From the NCBI GenBank assembly GCA_039707655.1, contig CM077676.1, positions 374,484,114 to 374,548,113 of the forward strand: a stretch of 64,000 bases of DNA, written 5' to 3'. The stretch is from Elymus sibiricus. Taxonomy: Eukaryota; Streptophyta; Magnoliopsida; Poales; Poaceae. A program made the translations under genes and the position numbers. Of this stretch, positions 1 through 10,702 are shown piece after piece (the first letter of the stretch is position 1; every line of letters starts with the position of its first letter). The notes beneath the pieces were generated by a model. That model was not told the origin of the DNA. It saw nothing but the letters and a program-made list of their open reading frames with translations, and ran no database searches.

Positions 1-513
1 ATGCAGGTAATGGTTACTTCGGGAAAATAAACCCGGAATTTGGTAATAACTACCAATTATTTTCACTTCCCTCGTGGCCGACCAATTATATTCTTAAGAA
101 CGCTAGCGTTTGGCTTCACCCATCTGAGGTACGCACCCAGGTAATCCGGACGTAACAATCGCAGAGGTGCTCCCTTTACTCCCAAGCCGAACAATCGGGA
201 ACGTAGGCAGTAAGCATAGGAGTGAGGCAACCCAGCTTGGCCAAATCTTTAAGTCAAATTGATGCATATGATGGCTTTAGAATGATACTGGAAGGTTGCA
301 AACATGGTAAAACTGAAGGTTTCACAAATAATATATTACCGGCTTCGTAAAAGAAGCCCCCGGGTAAAAATGTGTGGTACATTTGAAGATGTTTGCCGAG
401 AAGAAATTAACGTAGCTCAGCTTGACTGAACACAACCCGGGAAAGACTAGCCATGTGGGAAAGACAAAATATAAATCTGAGAAGGATAAACCGAAGAGGG
501 TGATGACGCTGGT
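1..513. other. N1 3' non-coding region between pol and the off-window 3' LTR
   Basis: No ORF or motif I can support. It follows the integrase stop on the minus strand and should lead into the polypurine tract and 3' LTR, neither of which is reached inside the window. Confidence 0.6.
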
Positions 514-1650
514 TTAGCCGTAGAAGCGTCGAAGCCGAGCCGCGTTCCATGGGTTTGGTTCGAGGCGGTTGTCCTTTGGGTCGCGGAGACGATATGCTCT
601 GCCTGCGAGTACCTGATCGATTATGAAGGGCCCTCCCATTTGGGTGACAGCTTATGCTTCTGCTTCTTCGGGATGCACAGGACGAGATCGCCCATGTTAT
701 AGGCCTTTGCCCGTACTTCCCTGCTCTGATAGCGTCTGGCCTGCTGCTAATAAAAGGTAGAACGAGCCCGAGCTACGTCGTGCTCTCCTTCTAGGGAGTC
801 CGGGTCATCTTGCCGATCCAACTCGGCCTCTCTTTCTTCATACATACGTACTCGAGGTGCGGCGTGAATAAGATCACTGGGGAGAACGGCTTCCGCACCA
901 TACACCATAAAGAACGATGTATAGCCCATAGATCGATTGGGAGTGGTGCGTAGGCCCCACAATACGGAGTCAAGCTCCTCAATCCAGTGGCAGTCGGACT
1001 CCTTTAAAGATCGGACCAAATGGGGCTTAATGCTGCTCAAAATTAGTCCATTAGCTCGCTCGACCTGTCCATTGGACTGTGGGTGGTATACAGAGGCATA
1101 ATCAAGGTTAATGCCTAGGTTAGCGCATCAGTCCTTTACTTCCTGGGCAATAAAATTGGATCCATTGTCCGCTATTATGCTATGGGGGACACCGTAACGG
1201 TGAACCACGCCGGATATAAAATCAATGACCGGCCCAGATTTGGCTGAGGTTACTGGTTTTGCCTCAATCCATTTTGTGAATTTGTCTACCATGACGAGTA
1301 GATACTTCTTTGTCTTGGTCCCCCCTTTAAGTGGTCCGACCATATCCAGCCCCCAGACTGCAAAAGGCCAGGTGATCGGTATCGTCCGAAGAGCTGTGGG
1401 GGGCATATGACTTTGATTTCAAAAGAGCTGGCATCCAACGCAATGTTGGACCAGTGTTTGGGCGTCTGTGCGGGCGGTGGGCCAAAAGAACCCGGCCCGG
1501 AAGGCTTTGCTGACCAAGCCCCGAGCTGCCGCGTGGTGACCGCCCATGCCAGCGTGAATCTCGGTTAAGAGTTGTTTCCCCTCCTCTTCGGCTATACACC
1601 TTTGGAGGACGCAGGTGGTGCTTTTCTTGTATAGTTCACCCTCGTGGACT
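514..1650 (-). pseudogene. N1 integrase (broken)
   Basis: Integrase inserts the cDNA copy into host DNA. Reading the minus strand, a zinc-binding His-His-Cys-Cys region lies near 1600-1420, then the DDE core: first Asp in GLDMVGP, second in IIADNGSNF, and the Glu in QVERANG after YHPQSNGQ. The C-terminal part (PKWEGPFII and LRRFYG) ends at a TAA at 514-516. Breaks: a stop just before the MPPTAL segment, a TGA near 1128-1130, a stop at 747-749 and a frameshift near 636. All catalytic residues are present although the frame is not open. Neighbour upstream is the archaeal RNase H. Confidence 0.85.
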
Positions 1651-1883
1651 TTATAGGCTTTAGATCGTCGAATTATGCGCCTTGCCTCGGTCTAGTCATC
1701 AGGTAGCTCTTGACGGAGAAGATACACGAGGAAGGGCTCGGTCCATGGCGCGATTATCGCCATAACCTCATGGGCCGAAGACGTCTCTTCGATTGCCGAG
1801 CCCCCGATAATTCCCTTGTCTTGTTCGATGATTGGGGGTATGAGCTCTTCAGAGATCTTGGTTTCATCGCCCTTGCCATCGTC

Positions 1884-2330
1884 CTACCACAACACAGACA
1901 GCTTGAAGAGTCGTTCCAAAAAGGTGTTTTTCGGGACCTGATCACGCTTTGCGCCCATTCGAGCAAGGACATCGGCGGCTTGGTTGCTGTCTCTAGAGAT
2001 GTGGTGGAACTCCAGCCCTTCAAACTGGGCCGATATCTTTACGACGGCATTGCGATATGCTGTCATTTTTGGGTCTTTTGTGTCGAATTTGCCATTGACT
2101 TGATAAATGGCGAGATTAGAGTCTCCCCGTACCTCGAGCCGCTGTATACCCATTGACACTGCCATCCGAAGTCCATGCTGCAGAGCCTCATATTTGGCCG
2201 CGTTATTAGAGTCGGTGTACATGATCTGCAGTACGTACCGGATATTGTCGTCGGTGGGAGATGTGAGAACCACTCCAGCCCCTAGTCCGGCGAGCATTTT
2301 GGAGCCATTGAAGTACGTCGTTCAATGCGA
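1884..2330 (-). pseudogene. N1 second (archaeal-type) RNase H
   Basis: An RVT_3-type RNase H domain placed between the ordinary RNase H and integrase, as in Tat-lineage Gypsy elements. Visible motifs: GAGVVLTSP, AKYEALQHGLRMA (catalytic Glu), VRGDSNLAI (catalytic Asp) and NQAADVLARMG. The first catalytic position, normally Asp in YFDGS, reads YFNGS here, so the domain is probably inactive even apart from the stop before it. In families where it is active it helps degrade the RNA strand or remove primers; that role is family knowledge. Confidence 0.8.
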
Positions 2331-5300
2331 ATACGTACTGTACTCTCTAGGGAGCTCGGCTTCCATCCATTCTACCACAAAATCCGCCCGCACCTGAGAT
2401 TTAATAGCTCGGCGTGGTCGGTATATGATTTCGAAGGGGAGGAGCTCGATAGCCCATTTGGCGATACGGCCCATGGCGTCCCTATTGTTGATTATATCAT
2501 TCAGGGGTACTTCGGATGCCACCGTGATCAGACACTCTTGAAAGTAGTGTCGGAGCTTTCAAGATGCCATGAAAACTGCGTAGGAGATCTTCTGGTAATG
2601 CGGGTACCTTGTTTTACACGGGTAAGCACTTTGGATACATAGTAAACTGGCTTCTGCACTTGGAGCTTGTGACCTTCTGCCTCTCGTTCAACGACGAGAA
2701 CTGCACTGACCACCTGGTTTGTGGCCGAAATGTATAGCAGCATTAGCTCTCCTGAGGTGGGTGCTGCCAAGATGGGGTTGCTAGCCAGTAGCGTTTTAAT
2801 TTACTCTAGTGCGGCCGCTGCCTCGCTAGTCCATTTGAAGTTTTTGGTCCGTTTAAGCAGCCTGTAGAGTGGTAGGGCCTTTTCTCCAAGGCGTGAGATG
2901 AAGCGGCTCAAGGCTGCCACGCAGCCGGCCAGTTTTTGGATGTGCTTTAGCTTGGTAGGGACCGCTAGCTGGGACAGTGCCCAGATTTTGGCCGGGTTAG
3001 CCTCTATTCCTCTATGGGAAACAATAAATCCGAGCAGCTTGCCCACGGGCACTCCGAAGACACACTAGTCCGGATTGAGCCGTATATCGAAAGTTCGCAG
3101 ACTGTCGAAGGTTTGACGGAGGTCGTCCACCAGCTGACTGACGTGCTTGGTTTTGATAACCACGTCGTCCACATATGCCTCGACCGTTTTGCCAATCTGT
3201 TTTTCCAGACATGTTTGGATCATGCGCTGGTATGTAGCCCCTGTGTTTTTTAATCCGAAGGGCATTGTGTTGAAACAGAACGGTCCATAGGGGGTGATGA
3301 ATGTTCTGGCCGCTTCATCGGACTCCTTCATTTTAATTTGATGGTATCCGGAGTAAGCATCGAGAAAACACAGTGACTCGTGCCCAGTAGTGGTGTCTAT
3401 GATCTGGTCTATGCGGGGCAACGGGAAAGGGTCCTTGGGGCAAGCCTTATTTAGGTCTTTGAAGTCGACACACAGCCGCCAGGATTTGTCTTTCTTAGGT
3501 ACCATGACCAGATTAGCCAACCACTCGGGATGTTTGATATCTCGGATGAATCCGGCTTCGAGCAATTTTGCCAATTCTTCACCCATACCTTGACGCTTGG
3601 GTTCAGAAAATTGGCATAAAGCCTGTTTGACTGGCTTGAAATCTTTAATTATGTTCAAGCTGTGCTCGGCTAAACTTCGTGGGGTCCCTGGAATGTCTGA
3701 AGGGTGCCAGGCAAAGATGTCCCAGTTTGCGCACAAAAAATTGCGCAATTCTTCATCGACCGCGGGGTCCAGCTGAGCTCCAATGGATGCCGTTTTGTTG
3801 GGATCTGTTGGATGCACCTGGAATTTGATGATTTCATCTGCTGGTTTGAAAGACGTGGATTTGGGCCTTTTGTCGAGGACTACATTGTCCTTGTCCACCG
3901 TTGAATGGAGTGCGGTTAGTTCTTCAGCTGCGAGGGCCTCAGATAAAGCTTCGAGGGCGAGTGATGCTGTTTTGTTCTCGGCCCAAAGAGCTCTGTCCGG
4001 ATTACTGGTGACTGTGATCACGCCATTTGGCCCTGGCATCTTAAGTTTCATGTACCTGTAATGTGGGATAGCATGGAACCGTGCGAATGCGTCACGCCCC
4101 AATAGGGCGTGGTAGCCACTGCGGAAGGGCACGACATGGAAAAGCAATTCCTCAGATCGATAGTTCTCGGGAGTTCCAAAGACTACATCGAGAGTGACTC
4201 GACCACTGCAACGTGCCTCTTTTCTGGCGATAATCCCACGAATGGTGGTGTGACTTTGCTCGATGCGAGATCTGTCGAACTGCATTTTGTCCAAGGTGTC
4301 CTCATAAATGAGGTTTAACCTACTGCCACCATCCATTAACAACTTTTAGAGTCGAAATCCGTCCACTATGGGATCCAGGACAAGGGCGGCAGCCGCTTGG
4401 ACAGGGTAGGATCTCGGCTGATCTTCTTCGCTGAAAGTGATAGGTGTGTCTGTCCATGAGTCCATTGCTGCCACATGGTGAATTTGACCGAGCTCTAGAA
4501 GGGCTCTCTTCCTCTGGTTTTTTGAGGAATACATCTTGTAGATCGTTAGGATCTCGGCATCATCATCCAAGGGCGTTGCGAGACATCTGTCTGGGTATGA
4601 GACTCCGAGGATGGCTTCACCGCTCTTGGCCACTAGCCTGACCACCCAGCAAGCTCGGAGGCTATGAGTCGGGTTTGTATTGAGCAGGACAGAGTGTATA
4701 GGGCACGGTTTATCCAGTAGTTCATCAAGAACTGTTCTGGATCCTGCCGGGAGTTTCTTCTTTTTCTCGGATGGTTCATACTGAGTTAGTCGGCGAGGGT
4801 GTGCGCGTTTTGCCCGAGCTCGTCCTGATTCCTTGGCATGGATTGACTCTGTTTGCTCTTGTTGAGCCTGCCAAGCATCCTCCATGGCGCAGTATTTATA
4901 TACCAAGTCTGATAACGTGGAGAAGTTTTGAATGTGGCGGCGGTCAAGGGCGTTTAGGATGCCTTCGTCTCGGCAGTTATGTTGGAAAGCCGCCAAGATT
5001 TCCGTGTCGCAACAGTGTGCTATTTTGTTTTTGACGAGGAGGAATTTAGTCCAGAATTGCCGAACTATCTCCCCGGGCTATTGTTTGATGTACAATAGAT
5101 CCCATACGTCAAGCTGTTCTGAGTTACTCAGACAGTACTCGATATGGGGGGTGGGTGGGACAAAAAAGTTAATCCCAACAGGATGTGAGTCCAGGGTCTC
5201 GACGGCTTTGTCCTGGGCTGATATGGAGTCCGGCGTGCCGGGCTCCAGATTTGAATTCTCAGCCAGGCACGGCTGCGTAGACTCGAGGCCGTGCGCCAAA

Positions 5301-6022
5301 TCAGTCTTCGGCTCTGGTCTCTCTCCGGAGTAGAGGTCGGCTGCCGAGCTGGAGGATGGGGCTCGATGATCGGAGAGGAGTACCCAATCCGCTCTTGGCT
5401 CCAGAGGGAGGAGGGGTGAGCCCTCGGCCAAGTCTTCAATAGTGGTGACTAAGTGGGCGGCAGGAGGGATGTAAATTTCCCTATCATCAGCTTTAAGTCC
5501 GATCTGGTCGTAGACCGAGGACTGGCCGTCGGTAATCCCCATGGCCTGGATCCGATCTAGTATCCCGTTTAACAACGAGAGATCCGCCGGATCCAGGTTC
5601 TGGCAGTTCTTGGGGTCAACCCGCAGTACTGCTGCGCAAGAAGTGCTTGAAATTGCCCCGCAACGGTGCTCGACCAAGGCTAATCCTGAGCCGTTGAGCA
5701 TAGAGATTGGATCCGAGCTCAAGGGCGGATCCATGGTGGCGGCCGACCCGATAGCGGGGTAAGCCGCACCCGAAGTTAAAACCTCAGGGATTGCGGGTCC
5801 CTCAGGTGAAGCCGAGGACCCTGCGAGGATAAGGTCTCCCTGGGAGTCGGCGACGAACTCTAGGTTCCCAAACCTGATCTCCTGATCGGGGGTAAAGTTA
5901 ACGACCCGGCCGAGGCGACCGGTTGGACCAGCGTGTAGCATGACGCTGCCAAACGTGAAGAGCTAGCCGGGGATGAAGACGTCCCCGCAGCGGATGCCAT
6001 CGCAGATTACTAAATGAGCCAT
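2331..6022 (-). pseudogene. N1 gag-protease-RT-RNase H (broken)
   Basis: One long reading frame starting at the ATG at 6022 encodes gag (no clear zinc knuckle seen), a protease with DGGS in place of the usual DTG or DSG near 4335, then reverse transcriptase. The RT has WRLCVDFKDLNKACPKD, FLDAYSGYHQI, and the catalytic YVDD at 3164-3175. The RNase H part follows (LMLLYISATNQVVSAVLV near 2740). In-frame stops lie at 5963-5965, 5078-5080, 4346-4348, 3065-3067 and 2801-2803, all in one frame, and a frameshift lies near 2570-2620. The RT core between 4342 and 3068 is open for 425 codons. The many stops mean this copy cannot supply proteins for its own movement. Confidence 0.88.
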
Positions 6023-6048
6023 TGATCTTTTATGATCCTACAACGGAG

Positions 6049-6067
6049 CTCTCAATGAAAGCACCAA
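6049..6067 (-). other. N1 primer binding site region
   Basis: Directly inside the 5' LTR on the minus strand reads TTGGTGCTTTCATTGAGAG, the position where a tRNA primer would pair. I cannot assign the tRNA from memory. Confidence 0.5.
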
Positions 6068-6560
6068 TGTCGGTACCAAAACCGGCAAATCTCGGGTTGG
6101 GGGTCCGAACTGTGGATCTTGGAGTCAATGGATAACAAGGAACATAGAGACAACGATTACCCAGGTTTGGGCCCTCTTGAAGAGGTAAAACCCTACGTCC
6201 TACTTGATTGTATTGATGTGTGTGTATGATGATTACAGAGTTGATCTACCTCAAGATCGGATGGACTGAACCCTAGGTGGGTATGACGATAATGGTTCTG
6301 CCCTCTATGGTCTAAACCCTCCGGCTTATATAGACACCAGGGGTACCTACGGTTACATATGGTCGGTAACTATCAGGAGATAACCAAGCCAGTCATGCCA
6401 ACTTTTCTTGGAGGAGACACCAAGTCTTCGGAGATTTCCTTCTAGAGCTCGTGGTTGCTTGTAGTCCGGCATTCCTTCGATGAGTTAATAGCGGTCCACC
6501 AGCCCGGCCCTTGAGAGATAGGCCGGCAGCCCGAGGACCCCTTAGTCCGGGACACCCTCA
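6068..6560 (-). repeat. N1 5' LTR (493 bp)
   Basis: On the minus strand it begins TGAGGGTGTCCCGGACTAAG and ends ACCGACA, giving the usual TG...CA ends. It has the same length and same-family ends as the solo LTR N7 (30354-30846): both carry a GTGTCC start, a conserved AGGTAAAACCCTA block and an AAAACCGGC end region. The right end is fixed by the return to N2 LTR sequence at 6561. Confidence 0.9.
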
Positions 6561-8512
6561 CCGGGAGCCTAACTACGGACCACTGACCCTCCACCAGCCT
6601 CAACTAGCTCGCCACCGCCTGCGTTCTGCATTCAATGGCGGATACCATCGCGTCCATCTTCAGGAGCCACGGGAAACGTCCTCACCGGGCAATAAAAGCC
6701 ACCCCAGGCCACTCTGCCTGCATCACCGCAACACACTCTCCCTCCCTGAGCTTCCTCGAGTAGCGGAATGACCTGGAGCGGTCGCCTTCTTCATCTCCGG
6801 CAGCCACAGCTACCGCCATCTTCCAGTTGATTCCGACGCCACCAGAGCCTCCCCCTCTCCAATTTTTCACCAAAAGCTCCATCTTGACCCCACGGTTCCA
6901 TACCACCTCTCAATTTCACTCGAGATCGACCTCAGGCGAAAGCCCCTTCTCAACCGACGCCGCCGTCCGGCGGGGAGCTCGCCACTGGCGACTCCGTCCA
7001 ACCTGGAGGCCAAGACGGGTACCCAGAAGGTCGCCTCGACCTCCTGAGCATGCCCGTGTGCTCAGATCCCCGTGGGGTGCCGCTGTTCGCCGGCAATCAC
7101 CGCCGGCAGGAGCCCCCTTCCCCTATTCCCGAGCGAAGACTGGTCAAACCTGACCAGTGGGCCGACGGGACCCACTGTCAGCGACTCCAGCACACGCCTG
7201 CGCTGTTTAAGAGAAGGCGTATTCCAAAAAGTATGGTTTCCTTATTTTGAAAGTGTATTTACATTCGAACTATTTACTTTTATAGTTTTAATTAAAAACA
7301 GAATATTGACTTGACTAGCCCTAACTTTTTTGTGCTGTTTTGAAATTATGTGATATTTGCAATATTTTGAAAATAGGAAAAATGGAGGGAAGAGAATTTT
7401 CAAAAAAAAAACTTTTGGAGTGCACCCAACCCTTCTACATGATCAAGGCAAGCATCTTGAACACTTGATATGACGAAAGTTTGGTTGATTGCTTGCTAGA
7501 ATTTTGAAACATGATTATGTTGACTCAAATGAAATTTGCATATAGATGATCATGCATATGTGGTTCCTTGTGAGTATTTGAGTTCACTTAAACATGAAAC
7601 ATTTATACCACACGTGCCTATGCTTGTTCTGACTAACATGCAGGAAAGAATCTATCATGAGAAAAAGTATCCGTGAAACAGATATCTCGTTGTGACGAGA
7701 ATGATCGATGTTGGCATGTCGGGACATGCTAGGTGGTGACCCTGTTGGGTACTACCAAGGAGATATATTGTGCTAACCACTCCAGGAAAATTTAAACCTC
7801 CTGAGTCGACCGTAGATCGAGTCTTGTTCCGGTAACCCCCATACTTGATTCATGCTGCCACTTGTCCCTACCACAAGTAGGGTATGGTTTAGTAAGTTGT
7901 TAACCCCTTTCCTTGCACACACCGTATAGAGAGGCCATAGTGGAAGATACCAGTGGCCACTGGTAGGCATGCCACTTGGTCAGGGGGCATGGGTGTTTCC
8001 AACTGGGCTGAGAGGGGGGCACCCCTTAGTTTGCGCGCGATATAAATTTTGTGATCCCATGCTATTCGAGATTGGAGTCTCCCCGTCTTAGAGTTTTTCG
8101 TGGATGATGCCTTGGGTGATTCTGGGCATCAGCAAAGTTAAGCTGGTGTGTGCTGGTTAGGTGTGTTTTCAACCCAAAGACCGTAATCGGAATTAGTCAA
8201 CATCTCAGGGTTGACTAAAGAAATCCTTTACTTGTGGGTAAAGAGTACAACCTCTGCAGAATATTAAAACCTATTCGAATAGACGTGTCCACGGTTAAGG
8301 GCTACAGTCTGGGATGGGTCAAGTGTCGGTCTTAGTGTCGATCTTCGGAGGAAATCACTAAAGCAGAAATTGATCATGAATTATGATGGATGATTATTAT
8401 CATTAATGCTGTTATGGACTAACCTTTTCTCATATATGAAATGTTGAGTATCTCATGGGAAGGTCTTACCACCTGGATACTCGTGTTGCTACTTTCATTA
8501 TAAGCCCTTTAT

Positions 8513-8690
8513 GAGGTGTCACCTCAGATGCCCGACTGTGGCACGCATTGCAAGACCTTTCGAGGTGTCACTTCAGACACCCAACTGGCATTTTATTTCT
8601 TGGAACCCTCGGGGGGTCTAACGCGCGATGTTCCATTTGGCATTTTATTTCTTGGAATCCTCGGGAGGTCTAACGCCCGACGTTCCACTT
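8513..8690 (+). repeat. Tandem repeats in the N2 LTR
   Basis: Two copies of GAGGTGTCACCTCAG-like sequence (8513 and 8562) are followed by two adjacent 52-bp units (8587-8638 and 8639-8690). Each unit starts GGCATTTTATTTCTTGGAA and differs at only a few bases. The same arrangement is in the 3' LTR (52-bp units at 20497-20548 and 20549-20600), so it predates insertion. Confidence 0.85.
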
Positions 8691-8930
8691 ACGCTTTTAG
8701 TAAGATTCCTTCGGGATGGTTCTATCCCCTGAAACCTGACTTTAAATTTTGATAATAACATGATTACTTATACTTTGCTAATATCGGTTGGCTAACCTTT
8801 ATTTTTCTGTGCAAATATAATACCCACATGATTGCATTAAATTCTTGGCATGGCATTGTAGAACATACTTAAAGATTAATTGCATGCATTCTGCCTGCTT
8901 TTATTATATCTTTTGTTCTTGATGTTTGTG

Positions 8931-8955
8931 AGTACATTCAAACGTACTCAATGAC
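8931..8955 (+). promoter_or_regulatory. GAGTAC...GTACTC inverted repeat in the N2 LTR
   Basis: A perfect 6-bp inverted repeat with an 8-base loop (GAGTAC, ATTCAAAC, GTACTC) in the downstream third of the LTR, also present in the 3' LTR near 22260. N10 has the same arms with a 9-base loop. A role as an RNA hairpin in the repeated (R) region or near polyadenylation is inference. Confidence 0.5.
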
Positions 8956-9313
8956 TTGTCCCTGGCTATTGTCTTGGCTAGATCATGATTCAGAGAAGAG
9001 CACTACGAAGACACACCGCAGCCTAGGAATCGAAGATAGCAGCCGCGCAAGATAGGAGTTATCCAGGTCAGCTGTTCCTGTGGGAATGGAACCCCATCCG
9101 TGTAGGAGACCCACGAGCCATTTTCCGTCATCCGCTGTCAGAAATCATCATAGCAATCCTTAGACCTTTATGGTCTTGTACTCAAATCCTTGTAACTTCT
9201 TGGAATTCTGTATCAAGGTAGTGTCCACCAGCGAACAGTAATCCTGGGGCTGGTGATGACACGAGGGTCATTTGCTGGGATTTTATGTCCCAGAAAACCG
9301 GCCCTAACAGACT

Positions 9314-9327
9314 TGGTATTAGAGCCA
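9314..9327 (+). other. N2 primer binding site (initiator tRNA-Met type)
   Basis: TGGTATTAGAGCCA, four bases inside the LTR end, matches the complement of the plant initiator tRNA-Met 3' end (TGGTATCAGAGCCA) at 13 of 14 positions. It fixes the 5' LTR end and the plus orientation. Confidence 0.85.
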
Positions 9328-9634
9328 GGCTGACCATTGGCTAATCCTATCTTAGCCTGGTCTCTATCCCTAGGTTTCCACACCGTCCAAAACCTTTTAC
9401 TATCCATAATCAAGCCCATCCCTTCCGATGGCATGATTAGTGGCCAGCCGACATCTTTTGACAGTCGGTGCCCAATCTATCAACCTAGCCCATAGACCGG
9501 TTGTCTCTGGTAGATACCTGAGTTGTCCTATCCACAAGCGTGCGATGGAAGACTCCACTGACCTATAAAGGGAACCTTGCCTCAACTCAGCACAACACAA
9601 CCTTCATTCTCGCTTTGATATCCAAACCACCAAG

Positions 9635-10432
9635 ATGCCTGGTCCCATCGTTCGCAACGAGACCACTGTAGCCGAGCTTGGAGACTTTGTAGCCGTCCTC
9701 GCCAATCTTTCGCGTCGTGCTTTTGGCATAGAAGAGCCCCCGGAGTATGTCGTGTACCAGGAGCACACGAGTGACGCCATCCATCACTTCTGGGCCACGG
9801 TGCACATCTACGGGAGGGGCACCACATCAGAACGCCCCTACCGGTTCACTGGAAGGATGACCTCTGACGAGCCCCAAGCCATCCAGCTTGCAGCCCGAGA
9901 GGCTGTAGTTCAACTCCGGCATCAGTCGCCGAGGGTTAACACCCGCTCTTTCTTCTACTACCCTAGTCGTGAAGGCTATGGTAGCCCGACCCAAGTCGCC
10001 AACGGAGACCATGAGTCGGATCCTGCTCTAGTGCATCTAGTGCGCTACCTAAGAGCGCAAGAAGCACTCTTCGATCAGGTCACCAATGATTTGATTGCGA
10101 CCTGTAGGACGCTTGCTCTCCTGACCCCAGTGAGAAGTGAAGCTGCAACCGCCACCAACACCCCGATAGTGCTGTTTGCGAGACCAGTTGAGCCCCTGAG
10201 GTCTGCCCCTGTCGTCCAACCAGGCCACGCATTCGTCAACCCGGAGGAACTCCGTCATCTCTTGGAGACCTACTCCAATGGGACTTTGGCTACAACATCT
10301 CGTGAGAGGCACCATCGTTACCACAGCCCTGTAACCCCTCATCCTACCCCGACCAGCTTCGAAGCTGAAGCACACGGAGAAGCCTCGACATCTGCGGAAC
10401 GCGCCCGACAAGATGTCAACGAAGTAGACTGA
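9635..10432 (+). CDS. N2 accessory protein, 265 aa, only ORF of the element
   Basis: Intact ORF starting at ATG 9635 in a good context (ACCAAGATGCC), 325 bases after the LTR, ending in TGA. There is no zinc knuckle, protease, RT or integrase motif. Residues around 38-110 contain a PEYVVYQEHT segment, an F-x-G-R-M turn and a helix-like AIQLAAREAVVQLR segment. A SFFYYPS motif follows, then a helical region (ALVHLVRYLRAQEALFDQV). The last third is low complexity with His, Pro and Thr. The same order of motifs occurs in the ORF upstream of gag in N10 (56368-56982): PEYTVYED, F-x-G-V, A...A..HLR, then TF-stop-YIP. I do not recognise a characterised domain. Being the sole intact ORF suggests selection for a role in packaging or RNA binding, but this is inference. 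Confidence 0.75.
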   Translation: MPGPIVRNETTVAELGDFVAVLANLSRRAFGIEEPPEYVVYQEHTSDAIHHFWATVHIYGRGTTSERPYRFTGRMTSDEPQAIQLAAREAVVQLRHQSPRVNTRSFFYYPSREGYGSPTQVANGDHESDPALVHLVRYLRAQEALFDQVTNDLIATCRTLALLTPVRSEAATATNTPIVLFARPVEPLRSAPVVQPGHAFVNPEELRHLLETYSNGTLATTSRERHHRYHSPVTPHPTPTSFEAEAHGEASTSAERARQDVNEVD

Positions 10433-10687
10433 GTCCACCAGAGTAGTTGTCGAATCCTTAGTGACCCTGCTACCCTGTAGATCCCACCTTTGTGCCATAG
10501 ACGACCATGAGGGTGATTGATTGCAGCGTCTAGCGCTAGTTTGCATGATGCAACCTTTGTGTTGTATTTTAGGGCGTATGTCATAAATGCATTTCTATAT
10601 GATTGCAGTTTGCATATGATTGTTTGTTTGTTGTGATCTACATTTAGTTCTTCCGCCCTTAACAAATCCCGAGGACGAGATTTTCTT

Positions 10688-10702
10688 AAGGGGGGTAGAG
10701 TT
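10688..10702 (+). other. N2 polypurine tract
   Basis: AAGGGGGGTAGAG followed by TT, directly before the 3' LTR start at 10703. Such tracts prime second-strand cDNA synthesis. A GAGGACGAGATTT motif just upstream (near 10670) resembles GGGACGAGAATTT at the equivalent place in N10. Confidence 0.8.

Larger units (their letters stand above)
1..6560 (-). mobile_element. N1: Gypsy LTR retrotransposon, Tat lineage, 5' part
   Basis: Minus-strand Ty3/Gypsy element whose 3' end lies left of the window. Read on the minus strand it runs: 5' LTR (6560-6068), primer site, gag, protease, reverse transcriptase, RNase H, a second archaeal-type RNase H, integrase, then about 510 bases of 3' non-coding sequence to the window edge. 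The second RNase H after the normal one is the hallmark of the Tat lineage (family knowledge). The element is decayed: several in-frame stops and at least two frameshifts. It is inserted into the 5' LTR of N2: the sequence starting at 6561 is the same as that starting at 11980 inside the intact half of the N2 3' LTR. The first five bases, CCGGG, would be the TSD, but the other copy is off-window. It may belong to the Fatima-like group; the name is unsure. Confidence 0.9.
6561..9309 (+). repeat. N2 5' LTR, left-truncated by N1
   Basis: Matches the 3' LTR from 11980 onward, with two large length differences. Positions 7669-8308 (640 bp) are absent from the 3' LTR, and a 98-bp block of the 3' LTR (19783-19880) is absent here near 7331. 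Both junctions have short direct repeats. The TATA-like box seen as TATAAAAG in the 3' LTR (12110-12117) reads AATAAAAG here near 6690. The end is set by CCCTAACA followed by the primer site. Apart from the tandem repeat at 8587-8690 I see no gene here. Confidence 0.88.

Noticed and set aside
1710..2156. Plus-strand ORF of 148 codons
   Set aside because: Antisense to the N1 archaeal RNase H region; no domain.
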